Origin: Prorocentrum cordatum | Taxonomy: Eukaryota > Sar > Dinophyceae > Prorocentrales > Prorocentraceae | Direction of reading: 5' to 3' | Assembly (NCBI GenBank): GCA_963575745.1 | Contig: CAUYUJ010020182.1 | Span: 358,620-422,619, forward strand | Length of the DNA: 64,000 bases | Shown: one piece after another, positions 50,904-61,429 of the stretch | How the letters are laid out: each line of letters begins with the position of its first letter | How positions within the stretch are numbered: position 1 is the stretch's first letter | Notes under the pieces: generated by a model | Databases searched by the model: none | Seen by the model: only the letters and a program-made list of their open reading frames with translations | What the model was told of the DNA's origin: nothing | Made by a program: the position numbers and the translations under genes

Positions 50904-51454
50904 TTGCAGGCGTTACTGGGCGCTCGCAAACGTGGTGTCATGGCCCAGAGTCAGGATCCGTTGGCCGTGCGCGACGGAGCATCGCTTGGCGCGCCTTCGT
51001 CCGAGAGCGGGCCGCCCGGGTGCAAACGGCTGGCGGCGCTGTCACCGCGTGCGTCGCGCTCCTCATCGCCTCCAGGCGAGCGCGCGCCGCGTGCCCCGCC
51101 GCGTCGCCGCCTCTCCCCAGGGGATCAATGATCAGCCCCCGCCGCCTTCTCGCGAGGCTGAATGGGGCTTGCGGCTAGACTATACCTACACCTCGCCGTT
51201 GACGCGACCCAGGGCCATCATCTTGCCTAGGACTCAGGACACGCTTTCAGACACCACGTCTGCGGCCCGAGGTCACCAACATCATGAGCAATGCGGCGCG
51301 AGGAAACTCAAGTCATCATCGCTCACGTCGCGTGCGCTCCTCCAGCGCCGCTTCAAAGAGCGCGAGCGAGATAACTGTTGCAGAGGGTAACGCCCCGCCT
51401 CGACGCGTCTTGCGCCCGTCTGGTCAGACAGCGACGGCGTTTCCCCGCCGAGTG

Positions 51455-51690
51455 TAGAATGTGCTTGTTGTAGAACAGTATTGGTTCCCTTCTTCTTTTG
51501 GTTTCTCTTCTCCGCCGGAGCTGTTCGATCGCACGCGCAATCCCGATTGAAATGGTAAGGGGTCACCGCTGTTTGGCCCGACCGTCGACGCATATCTATA
51601 TAGCGCATGAAGTCTTTAATCCCCGCAATTTGCATATGATTGCCGCCGTGCTTTCTCTCGTGCAGCTTCCAGCCCCGCAGTTCTAGTTCC
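51455..51690 (+). repeat. 3' LTR of copia relic
   Basis: 51546-51686 matches the left LTR (GGGGTCACCGCTGTTTGGCC, CGTCGACGCATATCT, GATTGCCGCCGTGCTTTCTC, CGCAGTTCTAG). It probably extends left to TGTAGAATG at about 51455, since the left LTR is truncated there. A CTC array follows its right end. Confidence 0.65.
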
Positions 51691-52132
51691 TCCTCCTTCG
51701 CCTCCTCCTCCTCCTCCTCCTCCTTCGCCTCCTCCTCCTCTTCCTTCTCTTCCTCCTCCCAATCCTTCCCGGGGGTCGAGCCTTGGAGCGTGCCCCCCCC
51801 CCCCTCCCCCGCGAGCGTTCGCCGCCCTCGCCCTGGCCCTCGCGCTCCTCCTGCGGGCCAGGAGCTCACCCACTTCATCGAGCAGGTCTCAGGCGGGGCG
51901 CCCGGCGAGCGGAAGCGGGGATCGGACGACGGGCGTCGCGCAGTGGGGGGGCGACGCAGGGACTGCGCAACGAAACAACGGGGTTATTCTCGCGGGGCGT
52001 CCTGATCAGAATTTTCAAGGCGCCTCCTCCTCCTCCTCCTCCTCCTCCTCCTCCTCCTCCTCCTCCTCCTCCTCCCCCTCCCCTCCTCCTCCTCCTCCTC
52101 CTCCTCCTCCTCCTCCTCCTCCTCCTGCCCGC
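51690..52132. repeat. Two (CTC)n arrays with GC-rich spacer
   Basis: CTC arrays at about 51690-51765 and 52020-52130. The spacer (51780-52015) is GC-rich with no recognised gene. Confidence 0.85.
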
Positions 52133-53130
52133 GTAGGGTCGCGCGTGAGCGCCTCCGTTTCCAGCGCGGCGTGCCGCGCTTGGCGGCCCGCGTGGGCCGC
52201 CGCGTGAGGTCGTTGCGCCCTCTCGCCCGAGGTTCCTTTCCTTCGTCGCTCCAGGGCGCCCCATCCCGTGCCCGCCGTCCGGCGGCGCCGGCGGGCGCAC
52301 GGAACATACCCGAGGCGAGATGTTGCGGGGATTGCCCCTCTGACTACCCGCCCCTTTCGTTCGACCCGGGGGGGGCAACAGTGAGGGCTCCAGCGAGGTG
52401 GTAAAGCCGGGGGGGGGCGGTGGAACGGCGGGGCCTTCCACTGCTATCCTGGGAAGAGAGCGAAGGAACGGGGGGAGTCGCGACGACCATGGCGAACATG
52501 ACCACTTTCGTGCACTTTGGCTACGCAGCGGGGGCGGCGGGGGGCTGCAGCATCCCAAGGGGCGACAGAGCACGCGAGGAAAGCAGGCCCTAGGATAGAG
52601 GGCGCCAGTCTGGCAGCAATCGCGTGGGGAGCGCGTCGTACCGCGCACGGCCACAGGATAAACCACTATTGTATTGAAGGGGGCCAGTGCTGGAAGCCAT
52701 GGAGTTTGGTAGTTGCCAGGCGCTGTCGTTTTTGTCGGTCGAGAGGCCATGGCCGCAAGGAGGAAGGGCGGTCGAGTGGGAGGAGGCGGCCGGGTGAGGA
52801 TGCCCGCGCAGAAGGGGAGTGCCAGTCGGCCAAGCGGCGAGGGGCATCCCAGCTAGGCCTCGGGTGCGGCTGGTGAGGCCAGCGGTACCCGTCAGTGCGG
52901 TCCCCAGATGAGGCGGGGGAGCCTGCCAGGGCGCTCCCTGGGCCCAGGAAGGCCTGGCCGGCGCCCCAAACTGGAGGCATCGACGTGGGGACGCCGGTCA
53001 GAGCGGCCAGCGTGAGGAGCCGAGTTGTGCGGCGCCCGACGCAGGACAGGGTCGGTTGGGTCCGGCTGGCACCCCAGTGTCGAGACGCTGCGCGCCTACT
53101 GTCGCCAGCAAATCGTATCACAATCATGTG
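52133..53130. other. Unassigned spacer
   Basis: GC-rich. Frames of up to 153 residues occur on both strands (for example 52517-52876 +), without recognised domains or splice partners. It is a place to search for the missing SMC1 segment. Confidence 0.35.
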
Positions 53131-53157
53131 ATTCCATGGGGTTGTGCGTATAGATTA

Positions 53158-53159
53158 TA

Positions 53160-53195
<36 letters not shown>
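53158..53195. repeat. (AT)n microsatellite
   Basis: A nearly pure AT run opening an A/T-rich region (53135-53400). Confidence 0.95.
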
Positions 53196-53199
<4 letters not shown>

Positions 53200-53469
53200 A
53201 TCTATACATATGGGTATATTCTATCATATGATGCAGTGCCGTTGTAACAGTCATATTCTATGACTAAATGATATCTTATTTCGCAACTATGGTATGTTGT
53301 ATGATCTTCTATGTTATACTGTAGCGTATTGCATTGTAGTGTATCGTCTTGCATTCGAGTATGTTGCAGTCTGCTTCTCTATTTTATATTTCCCCACATC
53401 CTGAGTGGGGTTCCTGTTTTCCCAGAACATCCTCTCCTCCTCCTCCTCCTCCTCCTCCCGCTTCCTCCA

Positions 53470-53572
53470 CCATCCCATACTGTATCATACCATACCAATA
53501 CCATGCCACTCCATACCATACCTTACCATACCATACCATGCATCCACCATCCCATACCATACCATGCCTTTC
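53470..53572. repeat. (CCATA)n pentanucleotide repeat
   Basis: CATACCATACC-type repeats with substitutions, leading into the 77-bp satellite. Confidence 0.85.
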
Positions 53573-53579
53573 CTCACAC

Positions 53580-55360
53580 CATGTTATTTATCATGTTTCG
53601 TGCCCCTCCCACCCCTCCAGGGAGGCCCCGCCTGAGCGAGCAGGGTATTCGTACACCATGTCATTTATCTGGTTTCGCGCCCCTCCCACCCCTCCAGGGA
53701 GGCCCCGCCTGAGCGAGCAGGGTATTCGCACACCATGTTATTTATCAGGTTTCGTGCCCCTCCCACCCCTCCAGGGAGGCCCCGCCTGAGCGAGCAGGGT
53801 ATTCGCACACCATGTTATTTATCAGGTTTCGTGCCCCTCCCACCCCTCCAGGGAGGCCCCGCCTGAGCGAGCAGGGTATTCGGATTTATCAGGTTTCGTG
53901 CCCCTCCCACACCATGTTATTTATCAGGTTTCGTGCCCCTCCCACCCCTCCAGGGAGGCCCCGCCTGAGCGGGCAGGGTATTCGCACACCATGTTATTTA
54001 TCAGGTTTCGTGCCCCTCCCACCCCTCCAGGGAGGCCCCGCCTGAGCGAGCAGGGTATTCGCACACCATCTTGTTTATCAGGTGTCGTGCCCCTCCCACC
54101 CCTCCAGGGGGGCCCCGCCTGAGCGAGCAGGGTATTCGCACACCATATTATTATCAGGTTTCGTGCCCCTCCCACCTCTCCAGGGAGGCCCCGCCTGAGC
54201 GAGCAGGGTATCCGCACACCATGTTATTTATCAGGTTTCGTGCCCCTCCCACCCCTCCAGGGAGGCCCCGCCTGAGCGAGCAGGGTATTCGCACACCATG
54301 ATATTTATCAGGTTTCCTGCCCCACCCATCCCTCCAGGGAGGCCCCGCCTGAGCGAGCAGGGTATTCGCACACCATGCTATTTATCAGGTTTCGTGCCCC
54401 TCCCACCCCTCCAGGGAGGCCCCACCAGAGCGGGAAGGGTGTTCGCACACCATGTTATTTATCAGGTATCCTGCCCATCCCACCCCTCCAGGGAGGCCCC
54501 GCCTGAGCGAGCAGGGTATTCGCACACCATGTATTTATAAGTTTTCGTGCCTCTCCCACCCCTCCAGGGAGGCCCAGCCTGAGCAAGCAAGGTATTCGCA
54601 CACCATGTTATTTATCAGGTTTCGTGCCCCTCCCACCCCTCCAGGGAGGCCCCGCCTGAGCGAGCAGGGTATTCGCACACCATGTTATTTATCTGGTTTC
54701 GTGCCCCTCCCACCCCTCCAGGGAGGCCCCACCAGAGCGGGCAGGGTATTCGCACACCATGCTATTTATCAGGTTTCGTGCCCCTCCACCCTTCCAGGGA
54801 GGCCCCACCAGAGCGGGCAGGGTATCCGCACACCATGTTATTTATCAGGTTTCGCGCCCCTCCCAACATTCCAGGGAGGCCCCGCCAGAGCGGGCAGGGT
54901 ATTCGCACACCATATGATTTATCCGGTTTCATGCCCCTCCCACCCCTCCAGGGAGGCCCCACCAGCGCGGGCAGGGCATTCGCACACCATATTATTTATT
55001 AGGTTTCGTGCCCCTCCCGCCACTCCAGGGAGGCCCCGCCAGAGCGGGCAGGGTATTCGCACGCCATATTTTATTATTAGGTTTCGTGCCGTTCCCGCCC
55101 CTCCAGGGAGGCCCCACCAGAGCGAGCAGGGTATCCGCACACCCTGCTATTTATCAGGTGTCGTGCCCCTCCCACCCCTCCAGGGAGGCACCACCAGAGC
55201 GGGCAGGGTATCCGTACACCATATTATTTATCAGGTTTCGTGCCCCTCCCACCCCTCCAGGGAGGCCCCACCAGAGCGGGCAGGGTATTCGCACACCATA
55301 TTGTCCATCAGGTTTCGTGCCCCTCCCACCCCCCCAGGGAGGCCCCACCAGAGCGCAGAC
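53580..55360 (+). repeat. 77-bp satellite, about 23 copies
   Basis: Each unit reads ACCATGTTATTTATCAGGTT, TCGTGCCCCTCCCACCCCTC, CAGGGAGGCCCCGCCTGAGC and GAGCAGGGTATTCGCAC. Starts are 77 bases apart (for example 53731 and 53808). From about 54420 on, the GCCTGAGCGAGC variant gives way to ACCAGAGCGGGC, so two subarrays exist. All frames of 66-318 residues here are repeat translations. Confidence 0.95.
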
Positions 55361-55399
55361 AAGAAGCAATGGATCCCCGTAACATCTTTATGTGGGGAA

Positions 55400-56100
55400 C
55401 TCCGTTAGCATAATTTTGTTCTATGTAATATATGGTTACCTACTGGTTATCATAATTCAAACTAGTTCACGCGACTGTCGTACAATCAAACGTCATTTAA
55501 TACAATGCAGAGTAGTTCAATTCAATGTATAATACATCGCTACTTAAAATACACCATAATGTAATCCAGTATGATTGAATACAAAGTAATGTAATAAACC
55601 ATAGTTTGTTGCACTACAACGTCGTATCATCTAATATAAATCAATGCGTATTAAATACTATGCAGTAGCGTGGTTTGGTGAAGTGTACATGCATCTGTGC
55701 CTGCGTCTATATTTTTATGTGCTGTTTGTATGTTGTGTGCAACTATATGTACAATTGCAGGTGCAACCATATCATCAAACAGTATAAACACTTGTAGAAT
55801 AACATGCCAGGTGCAACTGTTTAAACTATTTTCGTGCCACTATTTTGCATACGTCTACATATACATATCTACATATATACTTTTATATGCCCACATATGT
55901 TAACCAACGTGGCCACCAACAGTTGTTTCCTGCTTCTTGTGCACGTGATCTTGGTATGCGTGTTTGTATATGTCGGTGTATAGATAACGTAGTGCAATAT
56001 ATGTGGTGCTAGTTATGCGGTGCAGCACACCTACACATGTTTACACACACGTATATGTGTGTGCGTATGTGATGCAATACGTAGTGCGCAATTGTTTTAA
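55400..56100. other. A/T-rich unassigned segment
   Basis: Distinctly A/T-rich compared with the rest of the window, with loose AATACAATGTAGT-like recurrences (55480-55660) and TATACATAT-like text (55850-56060). Only a short 68-residue frame; no gene recognised. Confidence 0.5.
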
Positions 56101-56579
56101 ACACGCGAGCTGGCATACCCCATGCTTCGGCAAACATCCCACCTATCCACCCGCAACTTGGTTAGCAAAACCTTTGCGGTGCCGATTGCGGTGCAGGCGG
56201 TGCATGCTTGGCGTTGGCTGGTGCATCTCTGCGGCCGCGCCAGCCCAAACACGCGCGCTCAGCGGCCAGTTAGTTTGGCGCGACCGACGCGGCCGCGGTG
56301 GCGCTGACCGCTGGGCGCGTCCCAGCGGGTATTTCACTGCGAGTCGTCGACTTGGGCGGGCGCGGTATCATAGCAACGTCGACAACGGTAGACACGATAA
56401 TGATCGTAGCGATGCTGGTGGCGATGTTGACGCCGACGAAGGCGCGGCCAGTACGGGCGCCGATGCTGATCACGCCGACGACGATGACGGCGTCCTCGCG
56501 TCGGTGTTGAAGGTATTAGAAAGAGTTCGACATGCGCGCGCGGCCGACACGCGAGTTTGGCCCGCATGGTTTTATTTGA
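56101..56579. other. Unassigned spacer
   Basis: GC-rich with GACGATGAC-like recurrences (56370-56510). Frames are short and overlap on both strands. Confidence 0.35.
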
Positions 56580-57170
56580 CACGGATCGTGCTCCCCCCAG
56601 CACGCGGGCAAGGGCGTGCGAATGATGTCGGCATGCGGCGCGAGAAGTCCGCTTGGCATAGTTCGGTGACAGTGTTGAAAAGCTTCTGGTTTCCTAAAGA
56701 ATTCGCAGGAACGCGAACGCACGCTTGATTGAAAACTGATGTTGCGAAACCATTTGTTTTGTATGTTTTTTTGGGCACCCGGTTTTCAATTCCTCGCGAC
56801 ACTTTTTCGTAATAGGTTTTCGCGACGGCGCGAACGCAAAGGGCGTTCGAACGATATCGGCACGCGCGCGCGAAACCCGTTTGGTAGCATTTTGTGAACA
56901 TGTTGGCAAACTCATGGTTTCCACAAACATTAGTTTTCAGCATGCGCGCGCAGCGCGCGCGTGTGCACTTCGTCAATTTTTTTCCCGCGAAAAGATCCTT
57001 GACCGTTGATGATGTTTGATAAACGAGTGCGCGCGCATCGTATTTGTTGGGCAGGGGATGGCGGGGGGGGGGGCGGCGGGGGCGGATACCGGCGGGGCTG
57101 GGACGGTACGAGTACATATTTGGGATGGACGATGGGGCAGAAACATTTGCACATCACAGTACGAAAAAGG
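56580..57170 (-). repeat. Family G dispersed repeat, - copy
   Basis: Read on the minus strand the order is TCGTCCATCCCAAATATGTA, ACTCGTTTATCAAACATCAT, GACGAAGTGCACACGCGCGC, ACCAAACGGGTTTCGCGCGC, CGAACGCCCTTTGCGTTCGC, then AAAAAAACATACAAAACAAA. This is the same order as 7866-8475. The minus-strand frames of 78-181 residues follow the repeat and are not supported as genes. Confidence 0.7.
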
Positions 57171-57239
57171 GGAAGTGATATTTTTCGGGGGGTAGATTTT
57201 TTATATAGAAAAGAGAGAGGCATATACGGTGTACAGCCG

Positions 57240-57735
57240 ATGTTATGGAATCTATGTGGTGCAATCCCTGTTTCGAAAAAAAAGGTGAAAAAGCGCGCCG
57301 TAGGCGCGACAACACAACACCGTGCAATGTATTTGATGCAGTCTACGTGGGGCACTCTATGTGGTGGGTGCACTATTTATGTTGGGAGCTAACGTACTCA
57401 TCGATGTGGTGGGAGCTGTGTGGTTTCAATTATGCGTTGCAGTCGAGGGCGATCATAATGGCGCCGCGGGGGCGAACATATACATGTGCGTGCAGCCTGT
57501 GTGCTGCATTCTATGCGCAGCATATGTGGTGCAATATATGTGGTGCGACCCATGTTACGCAATCGATGTTGTGCAGTCTCTCTGGCTGTGCAATATAGAT
57601 TGCGAAATATACGTTTTGCCGTCTATGTTGTGCGGCCTAAATTGTACAGTGTCTGTGGTTATGCAACATATGTTGCACCATCTATGTGGTGCAGTGTATG
57701 CTGTGCAGTATCTGTGTGGCAATCTATGTTGCGAA
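57240..57735 (+). repeat. GTGGTGCAATCTATGT satellite
   Basis: Irregular units of about 15 bases: TATGTGGTGCAATCC, ATATGTGGTGCAATAT, CTATGTGGTGCAGTG, CTATGTTGTGCGGCC. Same unit as 61430-61510 (+) and, inverted, 7440 and 9225. Confidence 0.75.
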
Positions 57736-57814
57736 CGATCAAAAAGTGTGCCGCAGGCGCGATTTTCCTCGTGCGACCTGTGTGGTCCAATCGGCCCATC
57801 CTGTTTCGTGATCC

Positions 57815-57912
57815 CTTCCAGGACGCCCTTCCTGGACGCCCTCCCTTCCTGGACGCCCTCCCTTCCTGGACGCCCTGGACGCCTTCCTTTCGTGTTCCCT
57901 TCCTGGACGCCC
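57815..57912. repeat. Minisatellite CTTCCTGGACGCCCTCC
   Basis: Four to five units of about 20 bases built from CCTTCCTGGACGCCCT. Confidence 0.85.
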
Positions 57913-58024
57913 CCCCGGCCAGACAGGGTGCGGGCAGCGAGGCTGCCCACGGCTTGCGCGGCAGAGCACGGGCCATTGGGCGGCGTGCTGCCCGCTCTTC
58001 CTCGAAGAATGTTCGGCGTCCGAG

Positions 58025-58161
58025 GTTCGCTGGCGTACCGCGACGAGTACGAGGCGCTCGCCAAGGAGAAGGCGCAGAAGGAGGACCTCGCCCGCTGCCT
58101 GTACACGAAGAGGCGCAACGTGATCAACGAGAAGAAGCGTCTTGGCCAGCAGACTGCCGAG
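58025..58161 (+). CDS. SMC1: SMC1 exon 3 of window (start of coiled coil)
   Basis: It encodes GSLAYRDEYEALAKEKAQKE, then DLARCLYTKRRNVINEKKRL and GQQTAE. This corresponds to the SMC1 segment after the Q-loop that begins [SR]SG.LA.EY and runs into the first coiled coil (known pattern: EY......E......K..F...K..I..EKK..K.....A). The donor is a GC site, GCCGAG then GCTGGG, phase 0, and the next exon starts GCTCAG, restoring E-A. The start is uncertain: acceptor CCGAG before GTTCGC (used here) needs one base from the previous exon; CTCGAAG at 58007 would add MFGVR, partly like the expected LFE..IS. The following (GAG)n array lies in the intron. Confidence 0.87.
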
Positions 58162-58189
58162 GCTGGGCCGAGCCTTCCCCGCACAAGGG

Positions 58190-58253
58190 GAGGGGAGGAG
58201 GAGGAGGAGGAGGAGGAGGAGGAGGAGGAGGAGGAGGAGGAGGAGGAGGAGGA
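58190..58253. repeat. (GAG)n microsatellite
   Basis: About 60 bases of GAG, immediately inside the intron that follows SMC1 exon 3. Read through, it would falsely extend the exon as poly-Glu. Confidence 0.95.
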
Positions 58254-58259
58254 AGTGCC

Positions 58260-59390
58260 TCCCTCCTTCCCTCCTCTTTCGTGAGGTGCGCGCTGTGACG
58301 CTGTCCCGTCTCCTGACGGTTGCGTTTGTCCTCCTCTGTTGCTGGGTGCACGTTGCCTTATCCTTTCCTCTTCCTCTCTCTTGTCACGGCCTTTTTACTG
58401 TTGAGCCTCTGGGAGGGAGCGGGCGAGCGATCCAGGAGTAGGACGTGTCAGACCTGGGGCAGCCAGGACACGGAACGAGGGGCTGCAAACACGGCCGGTC
58501 TGATGCAGAAAGGGGAAGACGTCAACGTGCACGACGGGTTCATCTCGTTTTTGTAGTAGCCGTCCGTGGACGGGGGGGGGCGGGGGTAACTAAAGGAGCG
58601 TTGACACAATGACTCTTTCAACTGATTGTCCAGCCCTCTTGAGGCCCTCGTCGGGCCCGTTAGGTCTCGGGCGGGCCTCGTTTTGGTGCTCTCTTGGGGT
58701 TTCTTGAGGTCCATCGTCTCCCTCTTGGTACTGTCTCAGGGCATCCGCGGGCACGTCGGAGGTTCACAGAACGCTCAAGAGGGGAGGGGTTACCTGTGAG
58801 GGAAGGGTGAACGAGGGAACGATCAGGGGCAGGGTGAATGGGGGCTAGGGCCACCACGAGGGTGCGAAGACAGTCGCGCTTCGCGGTCTGGGCGATTTCA
58901 GAGCGAGGCGCGATTCCCTCAGCCTGTTCTGGGGGGGGGGCGGCGTGAAAGCGCGAAGATAGTGCCCTCGTGGGGGAAAGGGAGGGGAACGGGTCCCGCC
59001 TGCCGCGTCTCCGATCGACTCGGATGATAGCCGATGTGCGGAATCTGGCCCTCATCTTGTCCGTTTCCACTGTTTCCCTGGGGCATCTCGAGTTCTTCCA
59101 GGCCGATATGCAGCGCTCCCTCGAGGCCGAGCTTTGAAAGAGTGCGTTCTGTGGTTGCTCGAGGGTGGAAGGGCTTCCGCCAGGGGGGACCCCCCTCCAA
59201 ACACCCCAGACGTTCGGAGACCGCGGGGCCCCCACCCCACAGCAAAACTATCGGGTGGAGTCCCGAGCCGCCTCCCCCCCGCCATCGCTCGCACGTGGGG
59301 GGGTGTTCAACCCCCCTTCCTCGCTCCGTGCAGAGGGGTGGGGGTCAACCCCTCTCCTCCACCTCCCCGCGCGCCCCCTCCGCGCCCATA
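58260..59390. other. Unassigned intronic sequence
   Basis: Mixed composition with a G run near 58570 and 58930. Frames on both strands (up to 239 residues) lack recognised domains. Confidence 0.35.
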
Positions 59391-59396
59391 AACGAC

Positions 59397-59590
59397 GTGG
59401 ACGACGACGACGACGACGACGACGACGAGGCCCGCCCGCCCGCCCGACCGACTTGCCTACGACGACGACGACGTGTCTCGCCCGCCCGACCGACACGCCC
59501 ACGCCGACACGCCCACGCCGACGACGAGATGACGACGTGCCCCACCCGCCCGCCCGCTGCTGCCGTCGTCGTCGTCTTAGTCGCCGTCGT

Positions 59591-59629
<39 letters not shown>

Positions 59630-59665
59630 TCGTCGTCGTCGACGACGTTCTCGTCCTTATCATCG

Positions 59666-59697
<32 letters not shown>

Positions 59698-59700
59698 TGC
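59397..59700. repeat. (ACG)n then (GTC)n microsatellites
   Basis: ACG triplets at 59397-59550 and GTC triplets at 59565-59698 are complementary, so the two halves could form one large hairpin. Confidence 0.9.
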
Positions 59701-60039
59701 CAGTACGGGGGGGCAGGGTTGAACCAGCTTTGCGCGAGGGTGTGTGTGTATAGGGTGTGTGTATGGGGGGGAGGGGTTCTGGTTCGCCTGGTGATTGGGA
59801 TTCATTTGGGGGAGTCCCTCTGGCTTTCGACGAGTCGGGGAGTGTTTCCTTCCCAAGCGTTTGTGAAACGCATTCTCCCCGAACTTTAAGCACCATACTT
59901 GTTTTATTGTTGTTGCATTCTATTTACTTCTAATTCGCTACAGAAATGCTCGGATGGTTTTCGAGGATGAATATCGTATTTGTAAGTGTCTGCGTTGGTT
60001 AAACCTATTGTAATGCGCGGTGATATGGCATTTCGCTTT

Positions 60040-60118
60040 TTTGTTTGTTTGTTTTGTTTTGTTTTGTTTTGTTTATTATTATTATTATTATTATTATTGT
60101 TATTATCATTATATAGTA
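60040..60118. repeat. (GTTTT)n and (ATT)n microsatellites
   Basis: A short T-rich pentamer array followed by ATT triplets, within an A/T-rich patch (59890-60240). Confidence 0.9.
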
Positions 60119-60800
60119 TACATCGTTTGTTTTCCGAAGTGCAGTGGTCACTTCCTTCGCGGTCCTTCGCTCGCTTGGTAATGACTGCCGTTGTCGTTGT
60201 TATGTTTTCAGCTGCTTTGTGTGATCAAAATGTTTAATGCATAGGGGGCCAGAGCAGCTACGCTCTGGCGATGCAGCAGAACCCTCGACCGTGCCAGCAA
60301 AGTATGGCACTTTTATGGAGCTCTTCGAAGAGGCAGTGGACGACGGCTTGACAGGACCCCGTTGGCCCCCAGGATGCTCTCGCGCTGTCTGGGACGCAAT
60401 GGTTCCACCAAATTTTCCGAAACAATCGAGAGAGAGAGAGAGAACGCGTACCATACCCCCCGCACGTGCGGATAGGAGTGAGGGGCTGCGGTGGTCTCGG
60501 CGCGACGCGCCTGTGCACCCAACAAATATCAGAAGCCCGCCGCAGGCTCCGATTTTCAAAGTTTGGGCATGCATGCCTGCGCCGCCAAGACCGGCGCCAC
60601 CAAGGGCCCCCCACGACGCCGCGGCGCACCCCCCTCGGACGAGCTGCCGAAACAGGTTGTTCAACGGAGCATGCCCTGAAGCAGCCCGCCGCAGGCGCCG
60701 ATTCTCCCCAATCTCCAGCGTTGCTGCATCCCTGCGCGCTCTCCAGACCTTTTCGCCGCCCGTGGGCCCCGCGGCGATGGGCACCCTCACCACCCACCAA

Positions 60801-60938
60801 ACCACCCCAACCCAACCCGAAGGCCCCAATTTGCCCTCCATTTCCAGTGGGGGGGGGTCGGGGAATGTTGAGAAAACACATATGAAACCCTTACCCCCCC
60901 AACCCGAAATTCGGGTCTTCGGGTTGGGTTGGGGTGGT
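60801..60938. mobile_element. Inverted-repeat element with perfect 22-bp arms
   Basis: ACCACCCCAACCCAACCC plus GAAG at 60801-60822 is exactly the reverse complement of 60917-60938. The similarity continues outward (CCACCAAACC / GGTCTGGTAGG) and inward. CCGAAATTCGGG lies next to the right arm. A related CCCGCCGCAGGC.CCGATT phrase occurs twice just upstream (60538, 60687). Confidence 0.7.
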
Positions 60939-61149
60939 CTGGTAGGTAGTCACACCCAGGACGCCGCGAGTGTCCCCACTGGGCGGGCTGCCGGAAAGAG
61001 TCGCCACACGGCCGGCGCCTCCCCCGCGGCGCCCCGCGGCGAGAGGCCCCCGCGGCGCCGCGGGCCCCCCCGCGGGGGGGGCCCTTCCTCCGGCCGCCCC
61101 CCCCTCCTGGGCCTCCACACGTGCGCGTGGTCCCTCCCTGCCAGGCCCC

Positions 61150-61173
61150 GCTGGGCCTCCCGCCCGGACTGAA

Positions 61174-61204
<31 letters not shown>

Positions 61205-61335
61205 GGAAGAAGAAGAGGAAGAAGAAGAAGGAGAAGAAGAGGAATAAGGAGAAGACTAATAATACGAAGCGGACGAAAAATGATAATACCATTCATACTA
61301 CTAATCATATTAATAACAACAAGAAGAAGATAAAC
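61150..61335. repeat. (GAA)n-rich tract
   Basis: GAAGAAGAGGAAGAAG-type sequence at 61168-61255, then A/T-rich text ending AACAAGAAGAAG. The Lys/Arg frames on + are artefacts. Confidence 0.85.
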
Positions 61336-61429
61336 GCGACGATGTTTGCCTGCCCCGGAGTAGCCAACGCGCACGACATGAAATGGATTCGCACTCCGAT
61401 GGTAGCCAGCGTGGACATCAAACAGTGGT

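Larger units (their letters stand above)
43303..51690 (+). mobile_element. Decayed Ty1/copia LTR retrotransposon
   Basis: About 8.4 kb between direct repeats, with a primer-binding site after the left one. Frame fragments follow the order gag, zinc knuckle, protease, reverse transcriptase, RNase H, all on + but in shifting frames with stops. The protein fragments match the copia-type polyproteins that are abundant in dinoflagellates (FRHWVQDLL..., DGQFGRLWVYEAGTRNAVVE, LDDIKVA, LLMALA.AL..R.D). I could not identify an integrase catalytic core between protease and RT. The element lies wholly within SMC1 intron 2. Confidence 0.85.

Noticed and set aside
53580-55360. CRISPR-like array
   Set aside because: Units are contiguous without unique spacers, and the organism is a eukaryote.
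53311-55408. 318-residue and shorter Pro/Arg-rich frames
   Set aside because: The 77-bp satellite has few stops; each frame repeats the same block.
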